Positions 53,939 through 62,588 of a stretch of DNA of 64,000 nt are shown in pieces; position 1 is the stretch's first letter, and each line of letters opens with the position of its first letter. Origin of the DNA: Chitinophagaceae bacterium UBA1931 (GTDB lineage: Bacteria; Bacteroidota; Bacteroidia; Chitinophagales; Chitinophagaceae); the NCBI GenBank assembly GCA_002337125.1, contig DDFJ01000001.1, positions 682,001 to 746,000 of the forward strand, given 5' to 3'. The notes under the pieces are model-generated. The model was not told the origin of the DNA. It worked only from the letters and a program-made list of their open reading frames with translations, and did no database searches. The position numbers and the translations under genes were made by a program.

Positions 53939-54043
53939 CCCGCCAAACGAAACAATAACTTGAAACAGCATAAAAAAAATCATGCTTATACTAATGAATG
54001 TTTTTATGTAAACAGTTTAACCAAATAACTTAACTCATCACAC

Positions 54044-55966
54044 ATGAATTCAATAAAACTTTTTTTTACAACACTTTTTTTATTCATTCTTATATATTCT
54101 TCAGCACAGGAAAAACAAATTGAACTTGATCCCATAACTGTTACAGCAAGTGTAACACCTTTAAGTGCATCTAAAACCGGCCGTAATATTCTGTTGATTA
54201 AAGGAGAAGAGCTCAGCAAATTACCTGTTAACTCTGTTGATGAATTGATCCGTTATTTACCGGGTATTGAAGTACAGAGCCGTGGCCCAATGGGAACACA
54301 GAGCAACATCACCATTCGTGGTGGTACATTTCAGCAGGTGTTGATTATTCTTGATGGAATCCGTTTGAATGATCCGTTAACTGGTCATTTCAATTCATAC
54401 ATTCCTATCTCTCCTGCAGAAATTGATCATATTGAAATTCTGAAAGGCGCTTCTTCTGCTATTTATGGTACGGAAGCTGTTGGCGGTGTGGTACATATCA
54501 TCACCAAAACATTTGCTGCACAAAAAGGAAAACAGCAAAAGCAACTCAATGGACAAGTTACAGCTGGTGATTATGGATTGCGGAATGCACAGGCAGGATT
54601 TGTGTGGCAGAAAAATAAAACTGCAGTATCCGGTGGTGTGCTGCAGAATGTTACTGATGGCCAGCCGTTACGTGGCACCAACGGTTTTTTTAATTTAACA
54701 ACCGTTTCATTATCAGCTAAACAATATGTAAGTAACAATGCAAGTATTGCTTACCGTTTTGGATATGATGACAGAAATTTCAATGCACAGAATTTTTATA
54801 CAAACTTTTTAAGTGACAGTGCAACAGAGAGAGTGATCAGCAGATGGCATCACCTCAACTATACCTATCAAAAAGAAAAACATCGTTTCTCATTTGATGC
54901 AGGTGCAAAAGATGCATCAGATAAATACCAGTTCCGCAAAGCAACAGCAGCAAACACAAATCGTTCAAATATTTACCAGGCCCTTGCTTTGTACAGTTAT
55001 AAAGTAAGCGATAAAGCAACACTTACTTCGGGCGCACAGTTTATTGAACGCAGCGTAAAATCAAACAACAGGGGCGATCACAGCATTGCGGCAACAGGTT
55101 TGTTTGTTGTTTACAACCAGGAATTATCGGAGCATTTTAATTTCAGTCCTGCAGTACGTGTTGACTGGAATGAACGTGCAGGTTGGGAACTGGTGCCGCA
55201 ACTGAATCTTTCTTACCGTTATGAAAAATTAAGATTAAGAGGAAGTGCAGGCCGCAGCACAAGAGATGCTGACTTCACTGAACGTTATAACAACTACCAG
55301 CCTTCATTTGTGTCTTCTGGAAGCCGCATTGGTAATCCTGATCTTGAAGCAGAATCATCTTTCAGCTATGAAGCAGGTGCTGATTACTTTGCCTGCGATG
55401 CATTGAAGATTTCTGCTGGCTGGTTTCAGCGTTATCACAATGGGTTGATTGATTATGTAAATACAGCTTATGCTGATATGCCGAGAAAAGATAATCTTGC
55501 TCCGGGTGGTATTTACAGTCTGGCAAAGAATATTGAGAAAGTAAATACAAGAGGTGTTGAAACAGATATTCAGTATAATAAAAGTTTTGCTGCTCATCAC
55601 AACATCAACATTGCATTAGGTGCAGTGTGGATGAAAAGTACAAGCAGCGATACCGTACCATCGTTATATGTATCCAGTCATGCAAAGTTTTTGTTCAACT
55701 ATAGTTTGCAATACCGTTATAAACTCATAAGTATTGCATTAAATGGTTTGTACAAACAACGTACACCACAAACAGGTAATGCAGCTTTTGTACAGATCAG
55801 CAAAGATTATTTCTTACTGAATGCAAGAGCCGAAGCTCATTTCATGGATGATAAGCTGGGAATCTTTGTTCAGGCCGATAACCTGTTCAACAAACGTTAC
55901 AGCGATATACTTGGTACCGTTATGCCCAACAGGTGGCTCATGGGTGGTATAAAAATTTCATTATAA
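54044..55966 (+). CDS. TonB-dependent receptor, BtuB/CirA-like
   Basis: A 640-residue outer-membrane receptor with a signal peptide (IYSSAQ), a TonB-box-like DPITVTASV right after it, a plug (IRGGTFQQVLIILDGIRLND, ILKGASSAIYGTEAVGGVVH) and a 22-strand-type barrel ending NRWLMGGIKISL. Unlike the SusC proteins it has no carboxypeptidase-like or STN domain, no SusD partner, and is much shorter. This fits uptake of a siderophore, cobalamin or similar small ligand. I saw no cobalamin riboswitch upstream, so the ligand stays open. Confidence 0.93.
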   Translation: MNSIKLFFTTLFLFILIYSSAQEKQIELDPITVTASVTPLSASKTGRNILLIKGEELSKLPVNSVDELIRYLPGIEVQSRGPMGTQSNITIRGGTFQQVLIILDGIRLNDPLTGHFNSYIPISPAEIDHIEILKGASSAIYGTEAVGGVVHIITKTFAAQKGKQQKQLNGQVTAGDYGLRNAQAGFVWQKNKTAVSGGVLQNVTDGQPLRGTNGFFNLTTVSLSAKQYVSNNASIAYRFGYDDRNFNAQNFYTNFLSDSATERVISRWHHLNYTYQKEKHRFSFDAGAKDASDKYQFRKATAANTNRSNIYQALALYSYKVSDKATLTSGAQFIERSVKSNNRGDHSIAATGLFVVYNQELSEHFNFSPAVRVDWNERAGWELVPQLNLSYRYEKLRLRGSAGRSTRDADFTERYNNYQPSFVSSGSRIGNPDLEAESSFSYEAGADYFACDALKISAGWFQRYHNGLIDYVNTAYADMPRKDNLAPGGIYSLAKNIEKVNTRGVETDIQYNKSFAAHHNINIALGAVWMKSTSSDTVPSLYVSSHAKFLFNYSLQYRYKLISIALNGLYKQRTPQTGNAAFVQISKDYFLLNARAEAHFMDDKLGIFVQADNLFNKRYSDILGTVMPNRWLMGGIKISL

Positions 55967-55977
55967 TTATGCATAAC

Positions 55978-56014
55978 GCCGCCAGCTTTCTAAACAGCTG
56001 GCGGCTTTTTTTTT
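55978..56014 (+). terminator. Rho-independent terminator after the TonB receptor
   Basis: A perfect 10-bp GC-rich stem (55978-55987 with 55996-56005), an 8-base loop, then a long T run. Confidence 0.93.
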
Positions 56015-56125
56015 CCTTAAAACATCTCTCCGTTTTTTTCTTTCCCAATCACATTCCTTTCCACAAAAAGGTTTTTATCGCTGAAAAAGTTTTCAGGATA
56101 TTTACATTATTATAAACCGATTGCT

Positions 56126-57652
56126 ATGCTTGATATTTTAAGACATCTTGGAATTAAACATGAAAACTCCGGAATTTCAACAGGTGAAAACTGGTTGAAA
56201 TCAAATGGCGAAACCATCACCTCCTTCTCTCCTGTTGATGGAAAATCAATTGCCACTGTTACACTTGCAGATAAAGAAGCGTATGAAACAGTCATAAAGA
56301 AAGCAGAAGAAGCATTTAAAATATGGCGTACATGGCCTGCACCTAAGCGTGGTGAAATTGTACGCCAGGTTGGTGAAGCTTTACGTGCAAAGAAAGAAGC
56401 ATTGGGCAAACTTGTTTCGTATGAAATGGGTAAAAGTTTGCAGGAAGGTTATGGTGAAGTGCAGGAAATGATCGATATCTGCGACTTTGCTGTTGGCCTC
56501 TCCCGCCAGCTTCATGGTTTAACCATGCACAGTGAACGTCCGCTGCACCGCATGTACGAGCAGTGGCATCCGTTGGGAATTACAGGAATTATTTCAGCAT
56601 TTAATTTTCCTGTAGCAGTATGGAGCTGGAACAGTATGCTTGCGTGGGTTTGTGGTGATGTATGTGTGTGGAAGCCCAGCGAAAAAGTTCCGTTGTGCGG
56701 CATTGCCTGTCAGCAGATTATTGCCGAAGTATTTGCAAGAAATAATGTACCTGAAGGTGTAAGCTGTTTAATTGCAGGAGGAAGAGAAACCGGCGAATGG
56801 ATGAGCCATGATCAGCGCATTCCGTTGGTATCTGCAACCGGAAGTACAAGAATGGGAAAAGCTGTTGGTGCAGCTGTTGCTGAACGTTTGGGCAGAAGTT
56901 TGTTAGAACTTGGTGGTAACAATGCCATCATCATCAGCGAACATGCCGATCTGAATATTGCCATACGTGGTGCTTTGTTTGGTGCTGTTGGCACAGCTGG
57001 TCAGCGTTGCACCACAACACGCAGATTAATTATTCACGAAAGCATTTATGATACAGTAAAAGAAAAGCTCATTGCTGCGTACAAACAGCTGAGCATTGGC
57101 GATCCGCTGAATGAAAGCAATCATGTAGGCCCGCTCATTGATAAAGATGCAGTGAATGCTTACCTGTTTTCAATTGAACAGTGTAAGGCAGAAGGTGGTC
57201 ATTTTATTGTAGAAGGCGGTGTGCTTGATGGCATAGGTTACGAAAGCGGTTGTTATGTAAAGCCCTGTATTGCCGAGGTAAAACCGCATTTCAAAATCGT
57301 GCAGCACGAAACCTTTGCGCCTATCCTGTATCTGCTCAAATACAAAACAATTGATGAAGCCATTGCCATACAGAATGAAGTTCCGCAGGGATTATCATCT
57401 TCCATCATGACATTAAATCTCCGGGAAGCTGAACAGTTTCTTTCGGCTGCAGGAAGCGATTGCGGCATTGCCAACGTCAACATCGGAACAAGCGGTGCAG
57501 AAATTGGCGGTGCTTTTGGTGGCGAAAAAGAAACAGGCGGTGGCAGGGAAAGCGGCAGCGATGCATGGAAAAATTATATGCGCCGGCAAACCAATACCAT
57601 CAATTATTCGTCTGATTTACCGTTGGCACAAGGCATTAAATTCGATCTGTAA
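56126..57652 (+). CDS. Aldehyde dehydrogenase, ALDH7 (aminoadipate-semialdehyde) type
   Basis: A 508-residue NAD-dependent enzyme. Catalytic Cys295 is in GTAGQRCTTTRR and Glu261 is in LLELGGNNAI, both in the form seen in the ALDH7/antiquitin group. FNFPVAVWSWNSML, VWKPSEKVPL and GAFGGEKETGGGRESGSDAW are also typical. It probably oxidises alpha-aminoadipate semialdehyde to aminoadipate in lysine breakdown. The gene stands alone after a terminator. The N-terminal 25 residues (MLDILRHLGIKHENSG) are usual for the bacterial group. Confidence 0.92.
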   Translation: MLDILRHLGIKHENSGISTGENWLKSNGETITSFSPVDGKSIATVTLADKEAYETVIKKAEEAFKIWRTWPAPKRGEIVRQVGEALRAKKEALGKLVSYEMGKSLQEGYGEVQEMIDICDFAVGLSRQLHGLTMHSERPLHRMYEQWHPLGITGIISAFNFPVAVWSWNSMLAWVCGDVCVWKPSEKVPLCGIACQQIIAEVFARNNVPEGVSCLIAGGRETGEWMSHDQRIPLVSATGSTRMGKAVGAAVAERLGRSLLELGGNNAIIISEHADLNIAIRGALFGAVGTAGQRCTTTRRLIIHESIYDTVKEKLIAAYKQLSIGDPLNESNHVGPLIDKDAVNAYLFSIEQCKAEGGHFIVEGGVLDGIGYESGCYVKPCIAEVKPHFKIVQHETFAPILYLLKYKTIDEAIAIQNEVPQGLSSSIMTLNLREAEQFLSAAGSDCGIANVNIGTSGAEIGGAFGGEKETGGGRESGSDAWKNYMRRQTNTINYSSDLPLAQGIKFDL

Positions 57653-57755
57653 GTTCAGCAGGCACCGTTTTACTGAAAAAACTGTAAAATGTGGCTAAAC
57701 GGTATTTCAGATTCAATGCTTTCCTGCAATTTTACAATTATATAAAAAAGTGTAA

Positions 57756-59450
57756 ATGAACAGATCAAACAAAATCCTTATTGCGTTAGGAATTTTTACC
57801 CTGTCCGCATCCTTTTCTTTTGCGCAAACAGCAGCTAAAGATGATGAGTTTAAAGGCTGGCATCTGAAAGATAAAACCGCCGATGGTTATTATGGCATCA
57901 GCATGCAGCAAGCCTATGAATTTGTAAAAAACAAAAAAAGCACTACGGTTATTGTAGCCATTATCGACAGTGGTGTTGATACCCTTCACGAAGATCTCAA
58001 ATCTATTCTCTGGCATAATCCCAAAGAAATTCCCGGCAACGGAATTGATGATGATAAGAATGGTTATGTAGATGATGTGTATGGATGGAATTTTCTTGGT
58101 AATAAAGATGGAAGAAATGTTGGCGAAGATTCGTACGAAGCTGCCCGCATTTATCATTCATTAAAAGCTAAATATGGCGGTAATGTGGATGAATCGAAGT
58201 TATCAGCAAAGGAAAAAGAAGAATATGCTTTGTATAAAAAAGCAAAGGCTGATATTGAAAACGGATCAACCGAAGCACAGTCGCAGGTGTTGTTTCTTCG
58301 TGGTTTGTACAGGAAGTCAGGCGATGCCGACAGTATTTTGCAGGTTAAGTTTAAGAAAGAATATACCGGTAACGATCTGATCACATTCAAACCAACCAAC
58401 TCAAAAGAGTCAGATGCAAAATCAACCATGTTTGCATTGTTTAAAGGTTTTGATATGATGGATGTAACCAATCATTTCCTCATGGAAGAATTTACCAGCT
58501 ACTACAAAGGCCAGGAAAAGAAAGCCGATGGCCCAACAGTTGCACCAAAAGATTTCAGGGGCGAAATTGTAAAAGATAATTACGATGATTTCAACGACCG
58601 TTACTATGGTAACCCCGATGTAATGGCGAATACACCATTCCACGGCACACATGTAAGCGGTATTATTGGTGCAGTGCGTAATAATGGAATTGGTATGGAT
58701 GGTGTTGCATCTGATGTGCGTATTATGATGATACGTGCAGTGCCCGATGGTGATGAACACGATAAAGATATTGCACTTGCAATTCGCTATGCAGTTGATA
58801 ATGGTGCAAAAATCATCAACATGAGTTTTGGTAAAAGCTTTTCACCACAAAAGAAATGGGTGGATGATGCTGTACGTTATGCGCAAAGCAAAGGTGTATT
58901 GTTGGTACATGCTGCAGGTAACGATGGAAAAAATGTTGACAGTACAGAAAACTATCCCAACCCAATATTTGCCGATACAAAAATGAAAGCACCCAACTTT
59001 ATTACTGTTGGTGCAAGCGGCGATCCTAAAACAGGTGGACTCGCTGCTGATTTCAGCAACTATGGTAAAAAGGAAGTGGATGTATTTGCACCTGGTGTAA
59101 AAATCTATTCAACAGTTCCAGGCGGTAATACCTATGGCTTTGCACAGGGAACAAGTATGGCAAGTCCTGTTGTGGCAGGTTTAGCTGCATTTATTCTTCA
59201 ATACTACCCAGATCTTACTGCTGAACAGGTGAAGTATTGCATTGAAAAAGGTGCACAGAATCCAAAGACAGAAGTAACCAAACCCGGCGCTGAAACAAAA
59301 GAAGATTTTGCTGATTTCAGCCGCACAGGCGGAATCATCAATGCGTACGAATCAATCAAGGTTGCTGCTACGCTCAAGGGCGAACGTAACAAATCTGTTA
59401 CACCCACTCCTGCTCCCAAACCTAAAGTGAAGAAAAAAAGAAAAGGATAA
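57756..59450 (+). CDS. Subtilisin-like serine protease (family S8) with long insertion
   Basis: A 564-residue exported protease (signal peptide ending SFSFAQ). The triad is Asp71 in AIIDSGVDTLHEDL, His296 in FHGTHVSGI and Ser467 in GTSMASPVVAG, with the oxyanion Asn in HAAGNDGKN. About 225 residues separate Asp and His, against about 30 in subtilisin. The extra part is charged and helical (AKEKEEYALYKKAKADIENG) and could act as a lid or built-in control. There is no type IX sorting domain; the protein ends in a basic tail (KPKVKKKRKG), so a periplasmic location is more likely. Confidence 0.93.
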   Translation: MNRSNKILIALGIFTLSASFSFAQTAAKDDEFKGWHLKDKTADGYYGISMQQAYEFVKNKKSTTVIVAIIDSGVDTLHEDLKSILWHNPKEIPGNGIDDDKNGYVDDVYGWNFLGNKDGRNVGEDSYEAARIYHSLKAKYGGNVDESKLSAKEKEEYALYKKAKADIENGSTEAQSQVLFLRGLYRKSGDADSILQVKFKKEYTGNDLITFKPTNSKESDAKSTMFALFKGFDMMDVTNHFLMEEFTSYYKGQEKKADGPTVAPKDFRGEIVKDNYDDFNDRYYGNPDVMANTPFHGTHVSGIIGAVRNNGIGMDGVASDVRIMMIRAVPDGDEHDKDIALAIRYAVDNGAKIINMSFGKSFSPQKKWVDDAVRYAQSKGVLLVHAAGNDGKNVDSTENYPNPIFADTKMKAPNFITVGASGDPKTGGLAADFSNYGKKEVDVFAPGVKIYSTVPGGNTYGFAQGTSMASPVVAGLAAFILQYYPDLTAEQVKYCIEKGAQNPKTEVTKPGAETKEDFADFSRTGGIINAYESIKVAATLKGERNKSVTPTPAPKPKVKKKRKG

Positions 59451-59466
59451 AATTTAAAAACAGGTA

Positions 59467-59512
59467 GCCACGGATGCACGTATGATTTTCCGTTTATTCG
59501 TGTATTCGTGGC
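59467..59512. repeat. Imperfect inverted repeat of the GCCACG...CGTGGC type
   Basis: A 14-base arm at 59467-59480 pairs with 59499-59512 (two G-T type changes) around an 18-base loop. The arm wording (ATTCGTGTATTCGTGGC style) recurs, as I remember, as a dispersed intergenic sequence in many environmental genomes. It could also act as the terminator of the protease gene. Confidence 0.6.
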
Positions 59513-59566
59513 CATTTTGTTTAAACTTGAATTTATTCTTTACTTTCACCTTCCAATTTGAGAAAT

Positions 59567-60076
59567 ATGCCAAGGCCAAATTCAACTGATTACTCATTAT
59601 TCAGCGCACATTATGTAATGAGCGTAAAGGAAGATGACCTGAACCTTGCTTTAAACAACCAGCAAAAACTGCTCGAAGATTTTCTTACATCAATACCTGA
59701 ATCAAAAGCCGATTATGCGTATGCAGAAGGTAAATGGACGGTAAAGCAATTACTTCAGCACATCATTGATACCGAAAGGGTATTTGCTTTCAGAGCACTT
59801 TGGTTTGCAAGAGACAGTTCACAACCACTCACCAGTTTTGATGAAAATATTTTTGCCAAAGCTGCCAATGTGCAAAACCGCACAATTGATTCGCTGCGGC
59901 AGGAAATGCTTGCAGTACGCAAATCAACCACATTCCTTTTTGAAAATTTTACTGAAAACGATCTTAATAAAAAAGCCCGCCTCAACGATCATCTTGTAAC
60001 TGTTAATGCACTTGGTTATATTTTGGTGGGGCATGTTACACACCACCTGCAGATCTATAAAGAACGGTATGTATAA
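59567..60076 (+). CDS. DinB-family protein
   Basis: A 169-residue four-helix bundle protein of the DinB/YfiT type. The metal-binding histidines are seen in LLQHIIDTERVFAFRAL (first His) and GHVTHHLQIYKERY (the HxxxH pair), with WTVKQLLQH just before. Relatives are metal-dependent thiol-transferases, but the substrate here is unknown. ATG 59567 is preferred to TTG 59558. It converges on rnpB with a shared terminator. Confidence 0.9.
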   Translation: MPRPNSTDYSLFSAHYVMSVKEDDLNLALNNQQKLLEDFLTSIPESKADYAYAEGKWTVKQLLQHIIDTERVFAFRALWFARDSSQPLTSFDENIFAKAANVQNRTIDSLRQEMLAVRKSTTFLFENFTENDLNKKARLNDHLVTVNALGYILVGHVTHHLQIYKERYV

Positions 60077-60082
60077 AAAAGG

Positions 60083-60107
60083 TCGGGGCATGCAACGCAC
60101 ACCCCGA
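60083..60107. terminator. Bidirectional terminator between dinB-type gene and rnpB
   Basis: A 6-bp GC-rich stem (60083-60088 with 60102-60107) with an inner 3-bp extension (60091-60093 with 60097-60099). On the minus strand it is followed by a run of six T residues, so it mainly ends rnpB. Confidence 0.75.
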
Positions 60108-60118
60108 TATAAAAATTA

Positions 60119-60463
60119 CTGCAAACCTGTAAGCCGGATTTTGTCGTGAGCTATCATTTATCTGTCCCGCAACTTACGCAACGGGATCAATCTGCCTACC
60201 CTCCGTCATCGAACGAGCCGCTCTCAGGCGACGGTTTATGTGGCATTTCAGCACGCAAGGTTTACCCACTTCGTATGTTACCATAAAAAGTTGTGAGCTC
60301 TTACCTCACATTTTCACCTTTTCCACGCTTGTGGCGTGGTAGTTATTTTCTGTGGCACTTTCTGTTGGCGCTTTTGGCGCCACCCGGCTCTTCACCGGTA
60401 CGTTGCTCTGTGCTGTCCGGACTTTCCTTGGCGCCATTGGCGCCACGATAGCTTAGCTTGCAG
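60119..60463 (-). ncRNA. rnpB: RNase P RNA, bacterial type A
   Basis: About 345 bases, read on the minus strand. The conserved cores are GGAAAGTCCGGACA near the 5' end, ACAGAAA, GGTAAGAGCTCAC, AGGGTAGGCAGATTGATCCC, and AAAATCCGGCTTACAGG at the 3' end. The ends pair to form P1: CTGCAA and TAAGC at the 5' side with GCTTA and TTGCAG at the 3' side, which sets the limits given. P3 is a short hairpin with 6-bp GGCGCC arms and an AAT loop. The RNA is the catalytic part of RNase P and matures tRNA 5' ends. A -7 promoter element lies directly upstream and a terminator downstream. Confidence 0.95.
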
Positions 60464-60469
60464 CAACAG

Positions 60470-60477
60470 CAAATGTA
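60470..60477 (-). promoter_or_regulatory. -7 element of the rnpB promoter
   Basis: TACATTTG on the minus strand, a perfect TAnnTTTG, ends seven bases before the P1 stem begins, which is where transcription should start. A -33 box is not obvious. Confidence 0.65.
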
Positions 60478-60586
60478 CGAATAAGAACTATTATGAAGCA
60501 GGGTTTAGTACTGCTATGTGGCTGCATTGGCGTCGCACTCTTGTACGGTAATAACGTAGTTGAACTTTTTTCATTTGATCAAATTA

Positions 60587-61003
60587 TTATTGACCAAGAT
60601 TAATGATTACAAAATGTAGTTCTTTTCTGGGTACAACAAGAAATAGTTGTTCAGAATATATATGTCGGTACTTTTTAAATTCTTTTAATGAAATAAATTG
60701 AATAACTACATTTTTGTCTTTTTTATCATCAATATAGCCAATAAACAACCGTATATTTTTCTTTGTAAGACTTGAAATCTTTTTCTCTGGCCAACTTGTT
60801 AAATGGATTTTATCACTGTTAGAGTCAAAGAGTAGTAAACTATCACAAAAGGCTGCTAAACTACTGTCAATAAGAAAAGCTGGTAATTGAAAATTATCTT
60901 TTAAAATGGTGTCAATACCTTGATTAGTCTTATGCCATAAATAGTCAAACCGGTTGCCACTTAATGTTGTATCACGCATAAGAATTTCAATAAAACAACG
61001 CAT
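60587..61003 (-). CDS. Small protein of unknown function, end of the cassette-like region
   Basis: A 138-residue protein with no signal peptide and no family that I recognise. It has a helix-strand composition and charged C-terminal half (EKKISSLTKKNIRLFIGYID, HIYSEQLFLVVPRKELHFVI). It is AT-rich compared with the housekeeping genes. It lies on the same strand as the three cassette-type genes to its right and ends about 110 bases before the rnpB promoter. I could not find a matching box pair around it, so it is unclear whether it is a cassette itself. Confidence 0.55.
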   Translation of the reverse strand: MRCFIEILMRDTTLSGNRFDYLWHKTNQGIDTILKDNFQLPAFLIDSSLAAFCDSLLLFDSNSDKIHLTSWPEKKISSLTKKNIRLFIGYIDDKKDKNVVIQFISLKEFKKYRHIYSEQLFLVVPRKELHFVIINLGQ

Positions 61004-61305
61004 TATGAAACATTGTCTGTCAATTATAAATCGTTAAGTTAACGACTATGGTGAAAACACACAACAATGGCTGTGGTGGTTTTATTTAGCAGCAATACCA
61101 ACAGCGGCAAAAAAGATAAACTTCCTGTTCTTCAGGCACAAGAAGCCTGCGCTCTTTTGCTCAGCCTAATTCTTGCGCCAGCACTCTGTAGGTTTATTCT
61201 TGCTATTTGGAGTGGCATACTTGGACTATATGGGGGTTACATACAACTGCTGAAATTTAGTTTGTCAAGCCCCACTTTTGGCAATACCGATGTTATGTGC
61301 AGTTT
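61004..61305 (-). other. Non-coding spacer with one half of an attC-like site
   Basis: No convincing gene. At its right end 61292-61300 reads GCACATAAC on the minus strand, the box that is the exact complement of the one at 61692-61700. The adjoining GGGGCTTGAC (minus, ending near 61262) matches the GGCTTGACG also found in the two full attC-like sites. A second arm was not found, so the site may be rearranged or very long. A near-perfect palindrome of 15 bases (TCGTTAA, C, TTAACGA on the minus strand) lies at about 61031-61045. Confidence 0.5.
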
Positions 61306-61674
61306 TTATGTCAGGTTTAGTGGTGGCCCAGCTTGCCCAATTATTTCTCCACCAAATTTTATCAAGTCAAATAGTCGAGTTAAAGCCGCACTCAGGTCGT
61401 CTTGATTACAATAGTATCCTTCTATTTGTCCGTATGTTTTATAGGAAGAAATATTGAAGCCTTCTTCAATATCGTTGTACCAAATAATTTTTGTTCCACA
61501 AATTGCAACAACCCAAAAGCCTCCACCTTTGTCGCCATAATTCTTCTCTGTCCACTTTGCGGGGTCAATTTTAATCAATTGCCAAAAGTTCCAAAGATCT
61601 CCATTTAAGTCGATTTCTGTCTTTTGAATTTGATCGTAAAGTTCAACTTCTGATATAGGTTTCCAGTCTATCAT
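61306..61674 (-). CDS. Cassette-borne small protein of unknown function
   Basis: A 122-residue soluble protein beginning MIDWKPISEVELYDQIQ, with YGDKGGGFWVVAICGTKIIW followed by YNDIEEGFNISSY in the middle. The centre looks like a conserved small-domain family that I cannot name; SUKH-like immunity proteins are one idea, without proof. It is framed by TTATGTGC 17 bases before the start and GCACATAAC five bases after the stop, the tight fit expected of an integron cassette. Confidence 0.7.
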   Translation of the reverse strand: MIDWKPISEVELYDQIQKTEIDLNGDLWNFWQLIKIDPAKWTEKNYGDKGGGFWVVAICGTKIIWYNDIEEGFNISSYKTYGQIEGYYCNQDDLSAALTRLFDLIKFGGEIIGQAGPPLNLT

Positions 61675-61691
61675 AGTAGGTCTTTAAAATT

Positions 61692-61831
61692 GCACATAAC
61701 GGCTCACAGCTTGCTGTCAGTAGCGGAAGTCTGTGTTTCGTCAGCTTAAATTTAGAACTTAGTTCATTAAAGATCCTGATGTCGAGCCTTTGTTCGTCAA
61801 GCCGCTATTGCAGCAAACTGATGTTGTAGGC
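61692..61831 (-). other. attC-like recombination site (140 bp)
   Basis: On the minus strand it begins with GCCTACAAC (61831-61823) and ends with GTTATGTGC (61700-61692). The inner arms are complementary: AGTTTGCTGCAATAGCGG against CCGCTACTGACAGCAAGCTG, with one unpaired A and a few mismatches. Bulged bases of this kind set strand polarity in known attC sites. The first box matches the 5' end of the cassette carrying the 61838 gene (62589-62597), and the last box opens the next cassette. Confidence 0.7.
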
Positions 61832-61837
61832 TGCCCA

Positions 61838-62542
61838 TTAGAAGTTAACGTCATAAATGCCGGGCGAATTAGGCGTGCATTTTACAGAGTCAAGGGTAGC
61901 GGTTGATGTACCATTGGCAAACGTTTTCAGGGTCTTAATCTTTGTATAGACATCGGCAACCGTTTCCACATTTAGCTCGCTTGTATTTCTGTCAATTACT
62001 TCTTGTGGTGATTGAACGTTATAATCATACAAAGAAAAGTCAGTGACATTGAAGTGGGTTATTGCGTAACTCTTGAAATTGTCATTCAGCGTCCGGTGTA
62101 ATCTTATTTTAAGATTTGCCTTTTTGTAAACTTCAAATTGCTTCGCTTGAAAAGCGTTTTGGTCAAAAGAATATGTTCTGGTTTCTATAACACCTGAATA
62201 TCCTAAGATTATATAGTCATTGCTTTTACCAACACTTAACGAAAGGAAATACCCTTTGGAAAAATATGTCGTGTCAATGTTTGAGGTAAAGTTAAATGAG
62301 CCATCAGTTTTAGAATTTACAGTTGCTATGACTTCGCTCTGAGAAAAGCCACCGACAAACTTTACCCAACTTAAAGAAACCGGAACACCCGATGCGCTTG
62401 TAGCTGTCAGTTTATTAATTACACTTCCGTTTGCATTAATTGTCCCACAATTTCCCGTGCAAACGGGTGCTTGCTTCTTACAGGAGCTTATAAAAATTGA
62501 AGCCAAAAGCAAAGTCAGTAAGATTTTTAAATCTCGTTTCAT
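61838..62542 (-). CDS. Cassette-borne lipoprotein of unknown function
   Basis: A 234-residue lipoprotein (FISSC, Cys21). The mature N-terminus is Cys-containing (APVCTGNCG) and is followed by a beta-sandwich pattern (GSVINKLTATSASGVPVSLS, KTDGSFNFTSNIDTTYF) that resembles carboxypeptidase regulatory-like modules. No catalytic motif is seen. It lies 46 bases after the GTTGTAGGC box and ends six bases before the complementary box, inside an 897-bp cassette-like unit. Confidence 0.75.
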   Translation of the reverse strand: MKRDLKILLTLLLASIFISSCKKQAPVCTGNCGTINANGSVINKLTATSASGVPVSLSWVKFVGGFSQSEVIATVNSKTDGSFNFTSNIDTTYFSKGYFLSLSVGKSNDYIILGYSGVIETRTYSFDQNAFQAKQFEVYKKANLKIRLHRTLNDNFKSYAITHFNVTDFSLYDYNVQSPQEVIDRNTSELNVETVADVYTKIKTLKTFANGTSTATLDSVKCTPNSPGIYDVNF

Positions 62543-62588
62543 GGTTTATTTATGACATGCTGAATGTGAAGAGTGCTGCGTCGGGATT

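Noticed and set aside
53817..54043. Cobalamin riboswitch before the TonB receptor gene
   Set aside because: No B12-box-like core or long GC-rich leader is present; only a short AT-rich hairpin and a promoter box are visible.
57786..58157. Minus-strand 123-codon frame
   Set aside because: Antisense shadow of the protease gene, which has a complete catalytic triad and a signal peptide.
60336..60551. Plus-strand frame of 71 codons
   Set aside because: It lies across the RNase P RNA gene and its promoter on the opposite strand; composition is that of the structured RNA.
61067..61405. Plus-strand frame of 112 codons
   Set aside because: It overlaps the 61306 gene on the other strand, has no family pattern, and lies mostly in the attC-like spacer.
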